Below, in pieces: positions 28,510 through 41,477 of a stretch of DNA of 64,000 nt. Below the pieces are notes generated by a model, which had not been told where the DNA came from, searched no databases, and saw nothing but the letters and a program-made list of their open reading frames with translations. Each line of letters begins with the position of its first letter. The stretch's first letter is position 1. This DNA comes from Leisingera aquaemixtae (GTDB lineage Bacteria > Pseudomonadota > Alphaproteobacteria > Rhodobacterales > Rhodobacteraceae), in assembly GCF_001458395.1 (NCBI RefSeq), contig NZ_CYSR01000030.1, positions 62,001 through 126,000 of the forward strand. Direction: 5' to 3'. The translations under genes and the position numbers were made by a program.

Positions 28510-29295
28510 ATGAGCCGGATTCACCCCAGTGCCGTGATCGAACAGGGCGCCAAACTTGGAGAGGACTGCGAGATCGGCCCGTTCTGCGTGGTTGGCCCCG
28601 ATGTGGTTCTGGGGGACCGGGTTGTTCTGAAGTCCCATGTTGTCGTCACCGGCGACACCGAGATCGGGGACGAGACGGTGGTCTTCCCCTTTGCCGTGCT
28701 GGGCGAAATCCCGCAGGACCTGAAGTTCAAGGGCGAGAAGTGCAAGACCGTGATCGGCAAGCGCAACCGCTTCCGCGAGCATGTGACGGTGAATGCCGGC
28801 ACCGAGGGCGGCGGCGGCGTGACCCGCATCGGCGACGACGGCCTGTTCATGGCGGGCTGCCACATTGCCCATGACGCCCAGGTCGGCGACCGGGTGATCG
28901 TGGTGAACTCTGCCGCGGTGGCGGGTCATTGCGTGCTGGAGGACGATGTGATCATCGGCGGCCTGTCCGGCATTCACCAGTGGGTGCGGATCGGCAAGGG
29001 CGCGATCATCGGCGCCGTCACCATGGTGACAAACGACGTGATTCCCTATGGCCTGGTGCAGGCTCAGCGCGGTGAACTGGACGGGCTGAACCTGGTCGGC
29101 CTCAAACGCCGCGGCGTCGCCCGCAGCGATATCACTGCCCTGCGCGCGGCTTTCCAGATGCTGGCCCAGGGCGAAGGCACCTTTCAGGAGCGCGCAAAGA
29201 GGTTGGGTGAGGAAACCGAGAGCGCTTACGTGCAGGAAATCGTTGCCTTCATCACCGGTGACAGCGACCGCTCCTTCCTGACCCCGGGAGGCTGA
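28510..29295 (+). CDS. lpxA: UDP-N-acetylglucosamine O-acyltransferase
   Basis: First step of lipid A synthesis. The 261 residues form a left-handed hexapeptide helix (IHPSAVIEQGAKLGEDCEIGPFCVVGP...). The catalytic His lies in AGCHIAHDAQVGD, and the C-terminal helical domain includes RRGVARSDITALRAAFQML. The start at 28510 is 2 bases after the fabZ stop; longer in-frame starts lie inside fabZ. Confidence 0.96.
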   Translation: MSRIHPSAVIEQGAKLGEDCEIGPFCVVGPDVVLGDRVVLKSHVVVTGDTEIGDETVVFPFAVLGEIPQDLKFKGEKCKTVIGKRNRFREHVTVNAGTEGGGGVTRIGDDGLFMAGCHIAHDAQVGDRVIVVNSAAVAGHCVLEDDVIIGGLSGIHQWVRIGKGAIIGAVTMVTNDVIPYGLVQAQRGELDGLNLVGLKRRGVARSDITALRAAFQMLAQGEGTFQERAKRLGEETESAYVQEIVAFITGDSDRSFLTPGG

Positions 29296-29299
29296 TGCC

Positions 29300-30088
29300 A
29301 TGCTGGCTTTGATTGCAGGCACCGGCGGCTTGCCGGGCGAAGTGGCGGCGCGGGTTCCGGGCCGTCCGCTGATCTGTGCGATGGCAGGGTCGGAACCGGA
29401 TTCGGTCGATCCTGAGATTACCTTCCGGTTCGAACAGCTGGGGTCTTTTCTTGAACGGCTCAAGGCTGCGGAGGTCACCGAAATCTGCATGGCAGGCGCG
29501 GTGCAGCGCCCGAATATCGACCCTTCTGCAATTGATGCGGCCACCCTGCCGCTGGTACCGGTGCTGCAACGGGCGCTGGCCTCTGGCGATGATAGCGCCT
29601 TGCGGGCGATCATCGGGATTTTCGAGCAGGCAGGCTTTGCCGTGCGGGCCGCGCATGAAGTGGCACCCGATCTGCTGATGGCGGCTGGTGTGCCGACAAA
29701 GGTTCAGCCGGGCGAACTGGACAAGGCAGATGCGGACCGCGGCGCGCAGATCGTGGCCGCAATGTCCGCCGCTGACATCGGCCAGTCCTGCGCCGTGCGC
29801 AAGCGGCAGGCGATCGCGGTGGAGAATGTCTTTGGCACCGACTGGATGCTGGCCGCGCTGGCGCAGCGCCCGGACGGCCAGGGCGGGCTGCTGTTCAAGG
29901 CGCCCAAGCCCGCGCAGGACCGGCGGGCCGATCTGCCAACCATCGGCGTCGAAACCGTGGAAGCTGCCGCCAGGGCGGGCCTTTCCGGCATCGTGCTGGA
30001 GGCGGGCGGCGTCATCGTGCTGGATCAGGATGCGGTGATTGCGGCCTGCGACCGGCTGGGCCTGTACCTGTGGTTGCGTGAGGCATGA
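29300..30088 (+). CDS. lpxI: UDP-2,3-diacylglucosamine diphosphatase LpxI
   Basis: Hydrolyses UDP-2,3-diacylglucosamine to lipid X plus UMP, replacing LpxH in alphaproteobacteria. The 262 residues start with MLALIAGTGGLPGEVA and contain DIGQSCAVRKRQAIAVENVFGTD and a C-terminal GIVLEAGGVIVLD segment, typical of the DUF1009/LpxI family. Its stop overlaps the lpxB start (ATGA). Confidence 0.93.
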   Translation: MLALIAGTGGLPGEVAARVPGRPLICAMAGSEPDSVDPEITFRFEQLGSFLERLKAAEVTEICMAGAVQRPNIDPSAIDAATLPLVPVLQRALASGDDSALRAIIGIFEQAGFAVRAAHEVAPDLLMAAGVPTKVQPGELDKADADRGAQIVAAMSAADIGQSCAVRKRQAIAVENVFGTDWMLAALAQRPDGQGGLLFKAPKPAQDRRADLPTIGVETVEAAARAGLSGIVLEAGGVIVLDQDAVIAACDRLGLYLWLREA

Positions 30089-31251
30089 GCCTGCGGGTGT
30101 TCATCCTGGCCGGGGAGCCTTCGGGCGACCGGCTGGGCGGGGCGTTGATGGCGGGGCTGAAAAGGCTGGCGCCTGGCGTCAGCTTCGACGGCATCGGCGG
30201 GGCGCTGATGGCGGAGCAGGGGCTGGTCTCGCGCTTTGCGATGGACGAGCTGTCGGTGATGGGGCTGGCAGAGGTTCTGCCCAAATACCGTCACCTGAAA
30301 CGCCGGATCCGGGAAACCGCGGAGGCCGTCCTTGAGACAAAGCCGGATGTTCTGATCACAATCGACAGCCCGGACTTCAGCTTGCGCGTCGCGCGGCTGG
30401 TCAAGGAGCAAAGCAGCATCCGCACGGTCCACTATGTGGCACCCTCGGTCTGGGCCTGGCGGCCCAAGCGGGCCGGGAAGATGGCGGAAGTGATCGACCA
30501 TGTGCTGGCGCTGTTGCCGTTTGAGCCGCCTTACATGGAAGCCGCAGGCATGGCCTGCGATTTCGTTGGCCACCCGGTGGTTGCCGAACCGCAGGCCACC
30601 GGTGCGGAGATCGCTGCATTCCGGGAAGAATTCGATCTGGGCGAGTCGCCCTTTGTGCTGGCGCTGCCCGGCTCGCGGCGGTCCGAAGTCGCGCGGCTGG
30701 CGCCGGATTTCGGCGGCGCGCTGCACCGCTTCACGGCGCAGCACCCTGATTTCCGGATCGTCGTGCCCGCCGCAGCACCGGTGGCCGGGCTGGTGCGCGA
30801 TGCCGTGCAAAGCTGGCCAAAGGGAACGGTTCTCGTCGATCCGAACGAATTTGACACCGCCACAGCCAAAGCCCACAAGCGCGCCGCCTTTGCCGCGGCG
30901 GACCTGGCTCTGGCGGCTTCCGGAACGGTCTCGCTGGAGCTGGCCGCCGTCCGCACCCCGATGGTGATCGCCTATAAGTTCCAGTGGCTGACCTGGCAGA
31001 TCATGAAGCGCATGGCGCTGATCGACACGGTGACGCTGGTCAACCTGGTGAGCGAGACCCGGGTGGTGCCGGAATGCCTGGGGCCGGACTGCACGCCGGA
31101 GAACATTGCGGCCCGGCTGAACGCGCTGGCGGCAGACCCGGGCGCGCAGCTGGAAGCAATGGAACTGACCATGCAGCGCCTGGGCCAAGGCGGCGAGGCC
31201 CCCGGGCTGCGGGCCGCGCAGGCTGTTCTGGACCGCTTACCCAAGAACTGA
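30085..31251 (+). CDS. lpxB: Lipid-A-disaccharide synthase
   Basis: GT19 glycosyltransferase joining lipid X and UDP-diacylglucosamine. The 388 residues include RVFILAGEPSGDRLGG, TIDSPDFSLRVA, HYVAPSVWAWRPKRAGKM, ALPGSRRSEVARL and AASGTVSLELAAVRTPMVIAYK, all LpxB landmarks. Last gene of the envelope cluster, followed by a terminator. Confidence 0.96.
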   Translation: MSLRVFILAGEPSGDRLGGALMAGLKRLAPGVSFDGIGGALMAEQGLVSRFAMDELSVMGLAEVLPKYRHLKRRIRETAEAVLETKPDVLITIDSPDFSLRVARLVKEQSSIRTVHYVAPSVWAWRPKRAGKMAEVIDHVLALLPFEPPYMEAAGMACDFVGHPVVAEPQATGAEIAAFREEFDLGESPFVLALPGSRRSEVARLAPDFGGALHRFTAQHPDFRIVVPAAAPVAGLVRDAVQSWPKGTVLVDPNEFDTATAKAHKRAAFAAADLALAASGTVSLELAAVRTPMVIAYKFQWLTWQIMKRMALIDTVTLVNLVSETRVVPECLGPDCTPENIAARLNALAADPGAQLEAMELTMQRLGQGGEAPGLRAAQAVLDRLPKN

Positions 31252-31254
31252 GGC

Positions 31255-31294
31255 AAAAGCGCGCCGGATGCAGAGCCTCCGGCGCGCGGCTTTT
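31255..31294 (+). terminator. Rho-independent terminator after lpxB
   Basis: AAAAGC-GCGCCGGA pairs with TCCGGCGC-(GCG)-GCTTTT. It starts 4 bases past the lpxB stop. The other about 230 bases before the mnmA end show no gene. Confidence 0.8.
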
Positions 31295-31526
31295 GGTGGC
31301 GCGGGCGCTGGCGCCCCCGCGCGGAGCTTGCCGCGCCGGTCCAGCAGAACTCTTACGGTCAGGCAGAAAAGTGGCGTTGGATCTTATTTTCCTGAGAAGC
31401 CCCTAAGGGCAGGTCTGCCCTCAGGCGCCTATCCGATTATGGCTTGAAGCTGCCGCGTCAAGGGCAAGCCGCGTGTGCCGCGCGGAGGCTGCGCCTCCCT
31501 TCACCCGGAGTTGCGGGCGTGGCGGC

Positions 31527-32672
31527 TCAGTAACCGCGCCAGATCCAGCCGCCGCCGAAGATGCGGCTGCCCTCGCTGGCGTAGAACACGCAGGCCTGGC
31601 CGGGGGAGATGCCTTCTTCGGGGGTCAGCAGTTCCACCTCGGCAGTTGTGTCCGTCAGCGGCCGGATGATCGCCTCCCGCGGGGGGCGGGTGGAGCGGAC
31701 CTTGACCTTCAGGTGCCATTCGTCCCGGCTGGTGAAGGGCTCATCACCCAGCCAGTTGATTTCGCGCACCGGGATGGTGCGGGTGGCCAGCAGCTCCTTG
31801 GGGCCGACCACCACCTGTTTCTTGTCCACGTCGAGCTTCACCACATAAAGCGGCTCGGACAGCCCGCCGATGCCAAGGCCGCGGCGCTGGCCGATGGTGT
31901 AGTGGATGACGCCCTCGTGGCTGCCCAGAACCCTTCCGTCGGAATGCACGATCTCTCCCGGCTCTGCAGCACCCGGGCGCAGTTTCTCGATCACCGAGGC
32001 ATAGTTGCCATCCGGCACAAAGCAGATGTCCTGGCTGTCGGGCTTGTCCGCCACCGCCAGCCCGTACTGCGCCGCCATCTCGCGCGTTGCGTCCTTGGAT
32101 GGCAGGTGCCCGAGCGGAAAGCGCAGGTAATCCAGCTGCTCCGGTGTGGTGGAGAACAGGAAATAGCTCTGATCGCGGTTGGCATCCTCGGCGCTGTGCA
32201 GCTCCGGCCCGTTCGGACCCATCTTGCGCTGGATGTAATGGCCGGTGGCCATGCAGTCGGCCTCCAGATCCTTGGCGGTTTCCAACAGGTCCTTGAACTT
32301 CACCCGCTCGTTGCAGCGGATGCAGGGCACCGGGGTCGCGCCCGCCAGATAGCTGTCGGCGAACTCGTCAATCACCGCATCCTTAAAAATGTTCTCATAA
32401 TCCAGCACGTAATGCGGGAAGCCGCGCTCCTCGGCGACCCGGCGCGCATCGTGGATATCGATTCCTGCGCAGCAGGCACCCTTCTTGGCCAGCGCCGCTC
32501 CGTGGTCATAAAGCTGCAGCGTCACGCCGACCACATCATAGCCCTGATCGGCCAGATATGCCGCCACAACAGAGCTGTCGACGCCGCCGGACATGGCCAC
32601 TACCACCCGGGTCTCCGAGGGCGGTTTGGCAAAGCCGAGCGAGTTCAAGGTGGTGTTGTGGTCCAGCGCCAT
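31527..32672 (-). CDS. mnmA: tRNA-specific 2-thiouridylase
   Basis: Thiolates U34 of Lys, Glu and Gln tRNAs. The 381 residues contain the PP-loop [25 protein letters not shown] (catalytic Cys) and [11 protein letters not shown] (second catalytic Cys), with C-terminal beta-barrel domains ([32 protein letters not shown]). AGGAG precedes the ATG at 32672. It is divergent from sciP. Confidence 0.96.
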   Translation of the reverse strand: MALDHNTTLNSLGFAKPPSETRVVVAMSGGVDSSVVAAYLADQGYDVVGVTLQLYDHGAALAKKGACCAGIDIHDARRVAEERGFPHYVLDYENIFKDAVIDEFADSYLAGATPVPCIRCNERVKFKDLLETAKDLEADCMATGHYIQRKMGPNGPELHSAEDANRDQSYFLFSTTPEQLDYLRFPLGHLPSKDATREMAAQYGLAVADKPDSQDICFVPDGNYASVIEKLRPGAAEPGEIVHSDGRVLGSHEGVIHYTIGQRRGLGIGGLSEPLYVVKLDVDKKQVVVGPKELLATRTIPVREINWLGDEPFTSRDEWHLKVKVRSTRPPREAIIRPLTDTTAEVELLTPEEGISPGQACVFYASEGSRIFGGGWIWRGY

Positions 32673-32820
32673 GGGGCAGCTCCTGAAGGCAAGGGGGCAG
32701 GCGCCGCAGAATATAGGAAAATCCTAACGACTCTCAAGGGGTGTGGTTCACGGCCCGTTAAGCCTGATCGGAAATTCTTTTGCCAGACCAAAACGAAAAA
32801 GATCTTCAAAGGGAAGACGG

Positions 32821-33108
32821 ATGTTTTTGAAGAAAGTCGACGGCCCGCGGGCAGTCACCCTGCCGGACGGAACCATCATGACCCGGGCGGATTTGCCGCC
32901 GGAAACGACCAAGCGCTGGGTCGCCTCGCGCAAGGCTGCGGTTGTGCGCGGCGTGCTCTACGGTCTGCTGCCGCAGACGGAGGCGATGCGCCGCTACGGG
33001 CTGAGCGAGGAGGAGTTCCGCAGCTGGGTTGCCGCCGTGGCCGACCACGGAGAAGAAGCGCTGAAAACAACACGGTTGAAGAAATTCCGCAATCCGGACG
33101 CAAAATAG
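32821..33108 (+). CDS. sciP: SciP-type CtrA inhibitor (DUF1153)
   Basis: A 95-residue helical DNA-associated protein. FLKKVDGPRAVTLPDGTIMTRADLPP at the N-terminus and RWVASRKAAVVRGVLYGLL plus AMRRYGLSEEEFRSW (HTH-like) are the DUF1153 signature. In Caulobacter this family member (SciP) binds CtrA and blocks its activation of target promoters. It sits 117 bases upstream of ctrA on the same strand. AGGGAAG precedes the ATG at 32821; earlier in-frame codons lack similarity. Confidence 0.9.
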   Translation: MFLKKVDGPRAVTLPDGTIMTRADLPPETTKRWVASRKAAVVRGVLYGLLPQTEAMRRYGLSEEEFRSWVAAVADHGEEALKTTRLKKFRNPDAK

Positions 33109-33138
33109 CTGGGGCCGCCCTTGAGTTGAATTCGTAAA

Positions 33139-33186
33139 TTAACCATCATGGTAACGGGCCATTAACTTTTTTCCACCAAGGTTAAC
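33139..33186 (+). promoter_or_regulatory. Cluster of CtrA-type half-sites upstream of ctrA
   Basis: TTAACCAT at 33139, ATTAAC at 33161 and GTTAAC at 33181 are three TTAA-containing half-sites within 48 bases, ending 39 bases before the ctrA start. Spacing is not the consensus N7, so they are candidate half-sites for autoregulation only. Confidence 0.45.
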
Positions 33187-33225
33187 GAGACCTGAGGGAA
33201 ACAGTGTACAGGCGGAGAATATAAT

Positions 33226-33945
33226 ATGCGCATTCTTTTGGTTGAGGATGATCCGACCACGGCAAAAAGCATCGAACTGATGCTGACCCACGCCAATCTG
33301 AACGTCTATTCGACGGATCTGGGCGAGGAGGGGATCGATCTGGCCAAGCTCTATGATTACGACCTGATCCTGCTGGATCTGGGGCTGCCCGATATGAACG
33401 GCCATGAGGTACTGCGCCAGCTGCGCATGTCCCGCATCGAAACGCCCATTCTGATTTTGTCCGGTGCGGATGATACCGACAACAAAATCAAGGGGTTCGG
33501 CTTCGGCGCGGACGACTATCTGACCAAGCCGTTCCACCGCGAGGAATTGGTGGCGAGGATCCATGCGATCATCCGCCGGTCCAAGGGGCACTCGCAGTCG
33601 ATCATCAAGACCGGCAAGATCTCGGTCAACCTGGATGCCAAAACGGTCGAGGCCGATGGCAAGGCGGTGCATCTGACCGGCAAGGAATACCAGATGCTGG
33701 AGCTGCTTTCCTTGCGCAAGGGCACCACGCTGACCAAGGAAATGTTCCTCAACCATCTCTATGGCGGCATGGATGAGCCGGAACTGAAAATCATCGACGT
33801 TTTCATCTGCAAGTTGCGCAAGAAACTTAGCAACGCGACCGGCGGCGAAAACTATATCGAAACCGTCTGGGGCCGTGGCTATGTGCTGCGCGATCCGCAG
33901 GAGGATCAAATGCCCGGCGGCCATCGGATGGCTGTCGGCGCTTGA
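33226..33945 (+). CDS. ctrA: Cell-cycle response regulator CtrA
   Basis: An OmpR/PhoB-type response regulator, 239 residues. The receiver domain has EDD at 7-9, the phospho-acceptor Asp51 in [13 protein letters not shown] and Lys in [13 protein letters not shown]. The winged-helix domain contains [51 protein letters not shown], which is near-invariant in CtrA. The variable tail after GRGYVLRDP ([15 protein letters not shown]) is longer and more polar than in Caulobacter. In Rhodobacterales CtrA is non-essential and controls motility and gene-transfer-type functions. AGGCGGAG precedes the ATG. Confidence 0.97.
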   Translation: MRILLVEDDPTTAKSIELMLTHANLNVYSTDLGEEGIDLAKLYDYDLILLDLGLPDMNGHEVLRQLRMSRIETPILILSGADDTDNKIKGFGFGADDYLTKPFHREELVARIHAIIRRSKGHSQSIIKTGKISVNLDAKTVEADGKAVHLTGKEYQMLELLSLRKGTTLTKEMFLNHLYGGMDEPELKIIDVFICKLRKKLSNATGGENYIETVWGRGYVLRDPQEDQMPGGHRMAVGA

Positions 33946-33994
33946 AAGAATGAAAATCCGGACGGCACATAAACCTGTGCCCCCGGTTGTAAAG

Positions 33995-34018
33995 GCCTGC
34001 CGTTTGGCGGGCTTTTTT
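33995..34018 (+). terminator. Rho-independent terminator after ctrA
   Basis: GCCTGCC, loop GTTT, GGCGGGC (one G-T pair), then six T residues. Confidence 0.85.
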
Positions 34019-34090
34019 CATGTCTGCCGGCAGCGCGGGCTGCTCTGACAGAGGCGCTGGACGCGGCGCGCGCGGAGCCTTATCACCTGA

Positions 34091-38454
<4,364 letters not shown>

Positions 38455-38602
38455 GTCGCGCCCCTGCGCGTGTTCTCCGTGGATGTTCCAGTCTGTTCGC
38501 AAATGTTCTCAAAAAGTTCTTTACAGGTGCCGGTAAAAATGAGAACAAAGAGGCAACAAAACTGCCAAAGAGCGAAAAGACAGACTGGAGGAGGCCCGAG
38601 CC

Positions 38603-38725
38603 ATGATTGCACAGATCAAAACCACGATTCACAACGCCCATTCCACCTTGCTGCAGGACGCCATCGGCGCGGCCTCGCTGATGGTGATGCTGGTGGCAGC
38701 GCTGCATCTGCCGGGCCTGCTCTGA
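38603..38725 (+). CDS. Small membrane peptide (40 aa) after recG
   Basis: ATG at 38603 with GGAGGAGG eight bases upstream opens MIAQIKTTIHNAHSTLLQDA, then one hydrophobic helix (about residues 20-40, IGAASLMVMLVAALHLPGLL). The very strong ribosome-binding site and clean topology support translation although the gene is short. It resembles the 41-aa peptide at 24.7 kb in size and layout (short polar N-terminus, C-terminal TM helix) but not in sequence. Function unknown. Confidence 0.65.
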   Translation: MIAQIKTTIHNAHSTLLQDAIGAASLMVMLVAALHLPGLL

Positions 38726-38880
38726 CCTGCTCCTCCCATTCCTGAATGCCTCTGCTGTGCCGGGCCGGCCCTTTCCTGTCCCGGACTGCTTAAGGGATCA
38801 ACCGCCTGTTCCGATCCCCGAATGGATTGCCTCAAGATCCACCCTGGCCCGCCCGGGTCCCGCACAGCAGAGCATGACTG

Positions 38881-38916
38881 CCGCCGCCATCCTGCCCGGA
38901 TGCGCGGCGGTTTTTT
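38881..38916 (+). terminator. Strong rho-independent terminator, plus strand
   Basis: CCGCCGC-CATCC, loop TGCCC, GGATG-C-GCGGCGG followed by TTTTTT: a 12-bp stem with one bulge. It lies 155 bases past the 40-aa peptide stop; no other gene lies between 38726 and 38880, so the transcript has a long 3' UTR or ends in a small RNA. Confidence 0.88.
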
Positions 38917-39016
38917 GTTTGGAGGGCGGGTGCAAAACCAAATTCCACCTCGCATTGCTGCGAGGGCGGCCGCGGGGTTTGCTGTCTGTGGCCGTCAGTG
39001 GCGCAGGGTGCCGCCG

Positions 39017-39469
39017 TCAGGCGCATTGCTCCTTGGCGGCGGTCTGCATCGCTTCCAGGGTGGCGTCCAGCGCCAGCATGATGGAGGCGTGGCGGTTCTT
39101 GAACTCGCGCGCGGGCTGCAGCACTTCCAGCCCGTCAAAGGGGGGCTGCGGCACCGGGCCGTCCTGGGTCAGCATCGCCTTCAGCTGGTCGCGGGCAGTT
39201 TCCACTTCGGCCAGCGAGCGGCCGATCACATTGGCGCCGGCCACAGCCGCCGCGGCCTGTCCCAGCGCGCAAGCCTTCACGTCCTGGCCGAAATCCGTGA
39301 TCCGCCCGTCCTCGACGCGGATGTCGACGGTGACGGTGGAGCCGCAAAGCGGGGAGCGTTTCTTGACCGTGGCATCCGGCGAGTCCAGCCGTCCAAGATG
39401 CGGAATATCCGCCGCCAGCGCCAGAATGCGCGTAGAATACAGCTTGATCAGATCGGATTCGCCAGACAT
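39017..39469 (-). CDS. Iron-sulfur cluster assembly scaffold protein (IscU/NifU-like)
   Basis: A 150-residue protein with the NifU-N fold: DLIKLYSTRILALAADIPHLGRL, SPLCGSTVTVDIRVEDGRI (first Cys), KACALGQAAAAV (second Cys) and a late AKEQCA ending. The three Cys correspond roughly to IscU cluster ligands, but the sequence is of the divergent alphaproteobacterial type often annotated only as scaffold protein. It is divergent from hisI, and no isc or suf genes are adjacent. Confidence 0.82.
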   Translation of the reverse strand: MSGESDLIKLYSTRILALAADIPHLGRLDSPDATVKKRSPLCGSTVTVDIRVEDGRITDFGQDVKACALGQAAAAVAGANVIGRSLAEVETARDQLKAMLTQDGPVPQPPFDGLEVLQPAREFKNRHASIMLALDATLEAMQTAAKEQCA

Positions 39470-39546
39470 CGCTTTCCCGGGCTTTCCCTGCTTGGTGGTT
39501 CCCCATACATAAGGAGCCGAACAGCAGATGCAAAAGGTTTTTGCCC

Positions 39547-39918
39547 ATGTCTATTGCCGCGTCCTTTGATCCCGCCAGCCTGGTTTACAACGACGCGGGC
39601 CTGATCCCCTGCATTGCGCAGGACGAGGCCTCGGGCGAGGTGCTGATGATGGCCTGGATGAACGCGGACGCGGTGGCGCGCACGCTGGAAACCCGCCGGG
39701 TCACCTATTGGTCGCGCTCGCGCCAGGCGTTCTGGATCAAAGGCGAGACGTCGGGCCACGTGCAGGAACTGGTGGATCTGCGCGTCGATTGCGACCGGGA
39801 TTGCCTGCTGGCCCTGGTGCGCCAGACCGGCGCGGCCTGCCACACCAACCGCCGGACCTGTTTTTACACCGCGCTGCGGGAAGGCGGCGAGGTCGAGCTG
39901 ATGGCACCGATGGGCTAA
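39547..39918 (+). CDS. hisI: Phosphoribosyl-AMP cyclohydrolase
   Basis: Third step of histidine synthesis. The 123-residue monofunctional HisI (no HisE fusion) has GEVLMMAWMNADAVARTLET, VTYWSRSRQAFWIKGETSGH, the metal-binding DCDRDCLL and GAACHTNRRTCFY motifs. The ATG at 39547 follows AAAGG; an in-frame TTG at 39541 would add two residues. It converges with gluQRS. Confidence 0.95.
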   Translation: MSIAASFDPASLVYNDAGLIPCIAQDEASGEVLMMAWMNADAVARTLETRRVTYWSRSRQAFWIKGETSGHVQELVDLRVDCDRDCLLALVRQTGAACHTNRRTCFYTALREGGEVELMAPMG

Positions 39919-39935
39919 GCGGCGGCTAAGCGGGG

Positions 39936-39986
39936 GCGGCCCTGCCGGGCCGCGCCTCCGGCGGGGATATTTTCAGCCAGAAGAAG
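39936..39986 (+). repeat. Composite intergenic repeat, copy 2 (hairpin plus conserved tail)
   Basis: GCGGCCC, loop TGCC, GGGCCGC (39936-39953), then a short GC spacer and GGGATATTTTCAGCCAGAAG followed by AAG. The layout matches the copy at 12491-12541. The right part of this copy encodes the last residues (PASSG) and stop codon of gluQRS on the minus strand. The hairpin may also terminate hisI and gluQRS. Confidence 0.7.
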
Positions 39987-40833
39987 CGGGGAGGCCCACC
40001 ATTTCGCGGATGTCCTGCGGGGTGGCGCCCTCGGCGCGGTACTTTGCAATCGCGCGGGCGTCGTCGCGTTTGGCGAGGCGCTTGCCCTGTGCGTCGCGGA
40101 TCAGGCGGTGGTGGTGATAGACGGGGGTGGGCAGACCCAGCAGGCTTTGCAGCAGCACGTGGATTTGGGTGGCGTCAAACAGGTCGGCACCGCGCACAGC
40201 ATGGGTGATGCCCTGGTCCGCGTCATCCGCCACCACCGACAGGTGGTAGGAACTGCCCATATTGCGGCGCACCAGAATGATGTCGCCAACCATTGAGATC
40301 AGTTGCTCAGGGTCCAGCTGATGGGTGCCTTCAAACGCCGCCCCGGTCTCGGTGAAGCTTCGCAGCTCAGCGGTCTGGACGGCCTTTCCCATGTTCAGCC
40401 GGATCACGTCGCGGTCCGTGGCCCCGGCAGGCAGGCGGGCTCGGCAGGTGCCCGGATAGATGCGCCCGTCGGGGCCGAACTGCGGCACGCCTTCCTGTGG
40501 CGCGCCCGCCGCGGCCTCGATATCGGCGCGGTTGCAGCGGCAAGGGTAGGTGAGTCCCAGGGCGGTCAGCCGGTCCAGCGCGGCGCGGTAGCGGGGCAGC
40601 CGCTCGGACTGGCGCATCACCGGCTGCGGCCAAGTAAGGCCCAGCCAATGCAGGTCGTCATAGATCTGCGCCTCCCAGGCGGTGCGGGAGCGGGACTGGT
40701 CGATATCTTCGATGCGCAGCAAACACCGGCCGCCCGCAGCCACGGCCATGTCATGCGCCAGCAGCGCGGAATAGGCGTGGCCCAGGTGCAGCGGTCCGGT
40801 TGGCGAAGGCGCAAAGCGGGTGGTGAATGTCAC
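39973..40833 (-). CDS. gluQRS: Glutamyl-Q tRNA(Asp) synthetase
   Basis: Attaches glutamate to queuosine in tRNA(Asp). The 286 residues resemble a truncated GluRS without the anticodon-binding domain: TRFAPSPTGPLHLGHAYSAL (HIGH), LRIEDIDQSRSR, a zinc-binding CRCNR, YHLSVVADDADQGITHAVRG and KRLAKRD (KMSKS equivalent). The start is a GTG that overlaps the stop of the upstream methyltransferase (GTGA). The stop lies inside an intergenic repeat. Confidence 0.93.
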   Translation of the reverse strand: MTFTTRFAPSPTGPLHLGHAYSALLAHDMAVAAGGRCLLRIEDIDQSRSRTAWEAQIYDDLHWLGLTWPQPVMRQSERLPRYRAALDRLTALGLTYPCRCNRADIEAAAGAPQEGVPQFGPDGRIYPGTCRARLPAGATDRDVIRLNMGKAVQTAELRSFTETGAAFEGTHQLDPEQLISMVGDIILVRRNMGSSYHLSVVADDADQGITHAVRGADLFDATQIHVLLQSLLGLPTPVYHHHRLIRDAQGKRLAKRDDARAIAKYRAEGATPQDIREMVGLPASSG

Positions 40834-41444
40834 GCTTTCTCAATCACATAGACAGTCGACTTCAGGTTTATTCCCGGCAGGTGGTCGCCGTATTCCTTGA
40901 ATAGCAGCCGTGCCGCCGAACAGTCCAGCCAGTCATTCAGCTTGCCGGTATAGGCGCGGTCCTCCAGCGCATGGTCGTTGAAGGAGAAGGCAAACAGCCC
41001 GCCGCGGTCCAGCCCCCGCATGATCACGTCGAAGGTGGCAGGCGGCGCCGCGCCCTTGCTCAGCAGGCCGCAGCCGGCAATGGCGCGGTAGCTGCCCGGT
41101 TTCACCGGCGTCTTGTCCGCAATGTCCAGTTGCGTCAGCTGCCGGTAGACGCCTTTGGCACGGGCCTGCTCCAGCATTTCCGGCGATGGCTCCAGCCCGT
41201 CGACCACGTTGTATCCGGCCGCGCGCAGCGCCAGGCCGCAGAGGCCGGTGCCGCAGCCGAAGTCGAGGACCGGCGCGTCCGGGTCCGGCAGGTATTTCCA
41301 CAGCGCCGCGGCAATCCGCCCTGGCGTTGCATAACCGTTTTCCGCGATTTCCGCATCATAGGAAGCGGCCCACCTGTCATAGTGGTCGCGGGTCGCCTCC
41401 GGGCTCTCAAGCCCGTAGGACTTATCGAGAAATTTGTCGTTCAT
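40830..41444 (-). CDS. Class I SAM-dependent methyltransferase
   Basis: A 204-residue Rossmann methyltransferase: motif I PVLDFGCGTGLCGLALRAAG (about 58-77), motif II around GLEPSPEML and a later FDVIMRGLDRGGLFAFSF. Upstream YDRWAASYDAEI is common in TPR-methyltransferase/UbiE-like small-molecule or protein methylases. Overlap with gluQRS and proximity to trmFO put it among tRNA-modification genes, but a tRNA substrate is not demonstrated. Confidence 0.82.
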   Translation of the reverse strand: MNDKFLDKSYGLESPEATRDHYDRWAASYDAEIAENGYATPGRIAAALWKYLPDPDAPVLDFGCGTGLCGLALRAAGYNVVDGLEPSPEMLEQARAKGVYRQLTQLDIADKTPVKPGSYRAIAGCGLLSKGAAPPATFDVIMRGLDRGGLFAFSFNDHALEDRAYTGKLNDWLDCSAARLLFKEYGDHLPGINLKSTVYVIEKA

Positions 41445-41477
41445 GCATCAAGTCTAGACCCGCGCTTTGCGCAGCGT

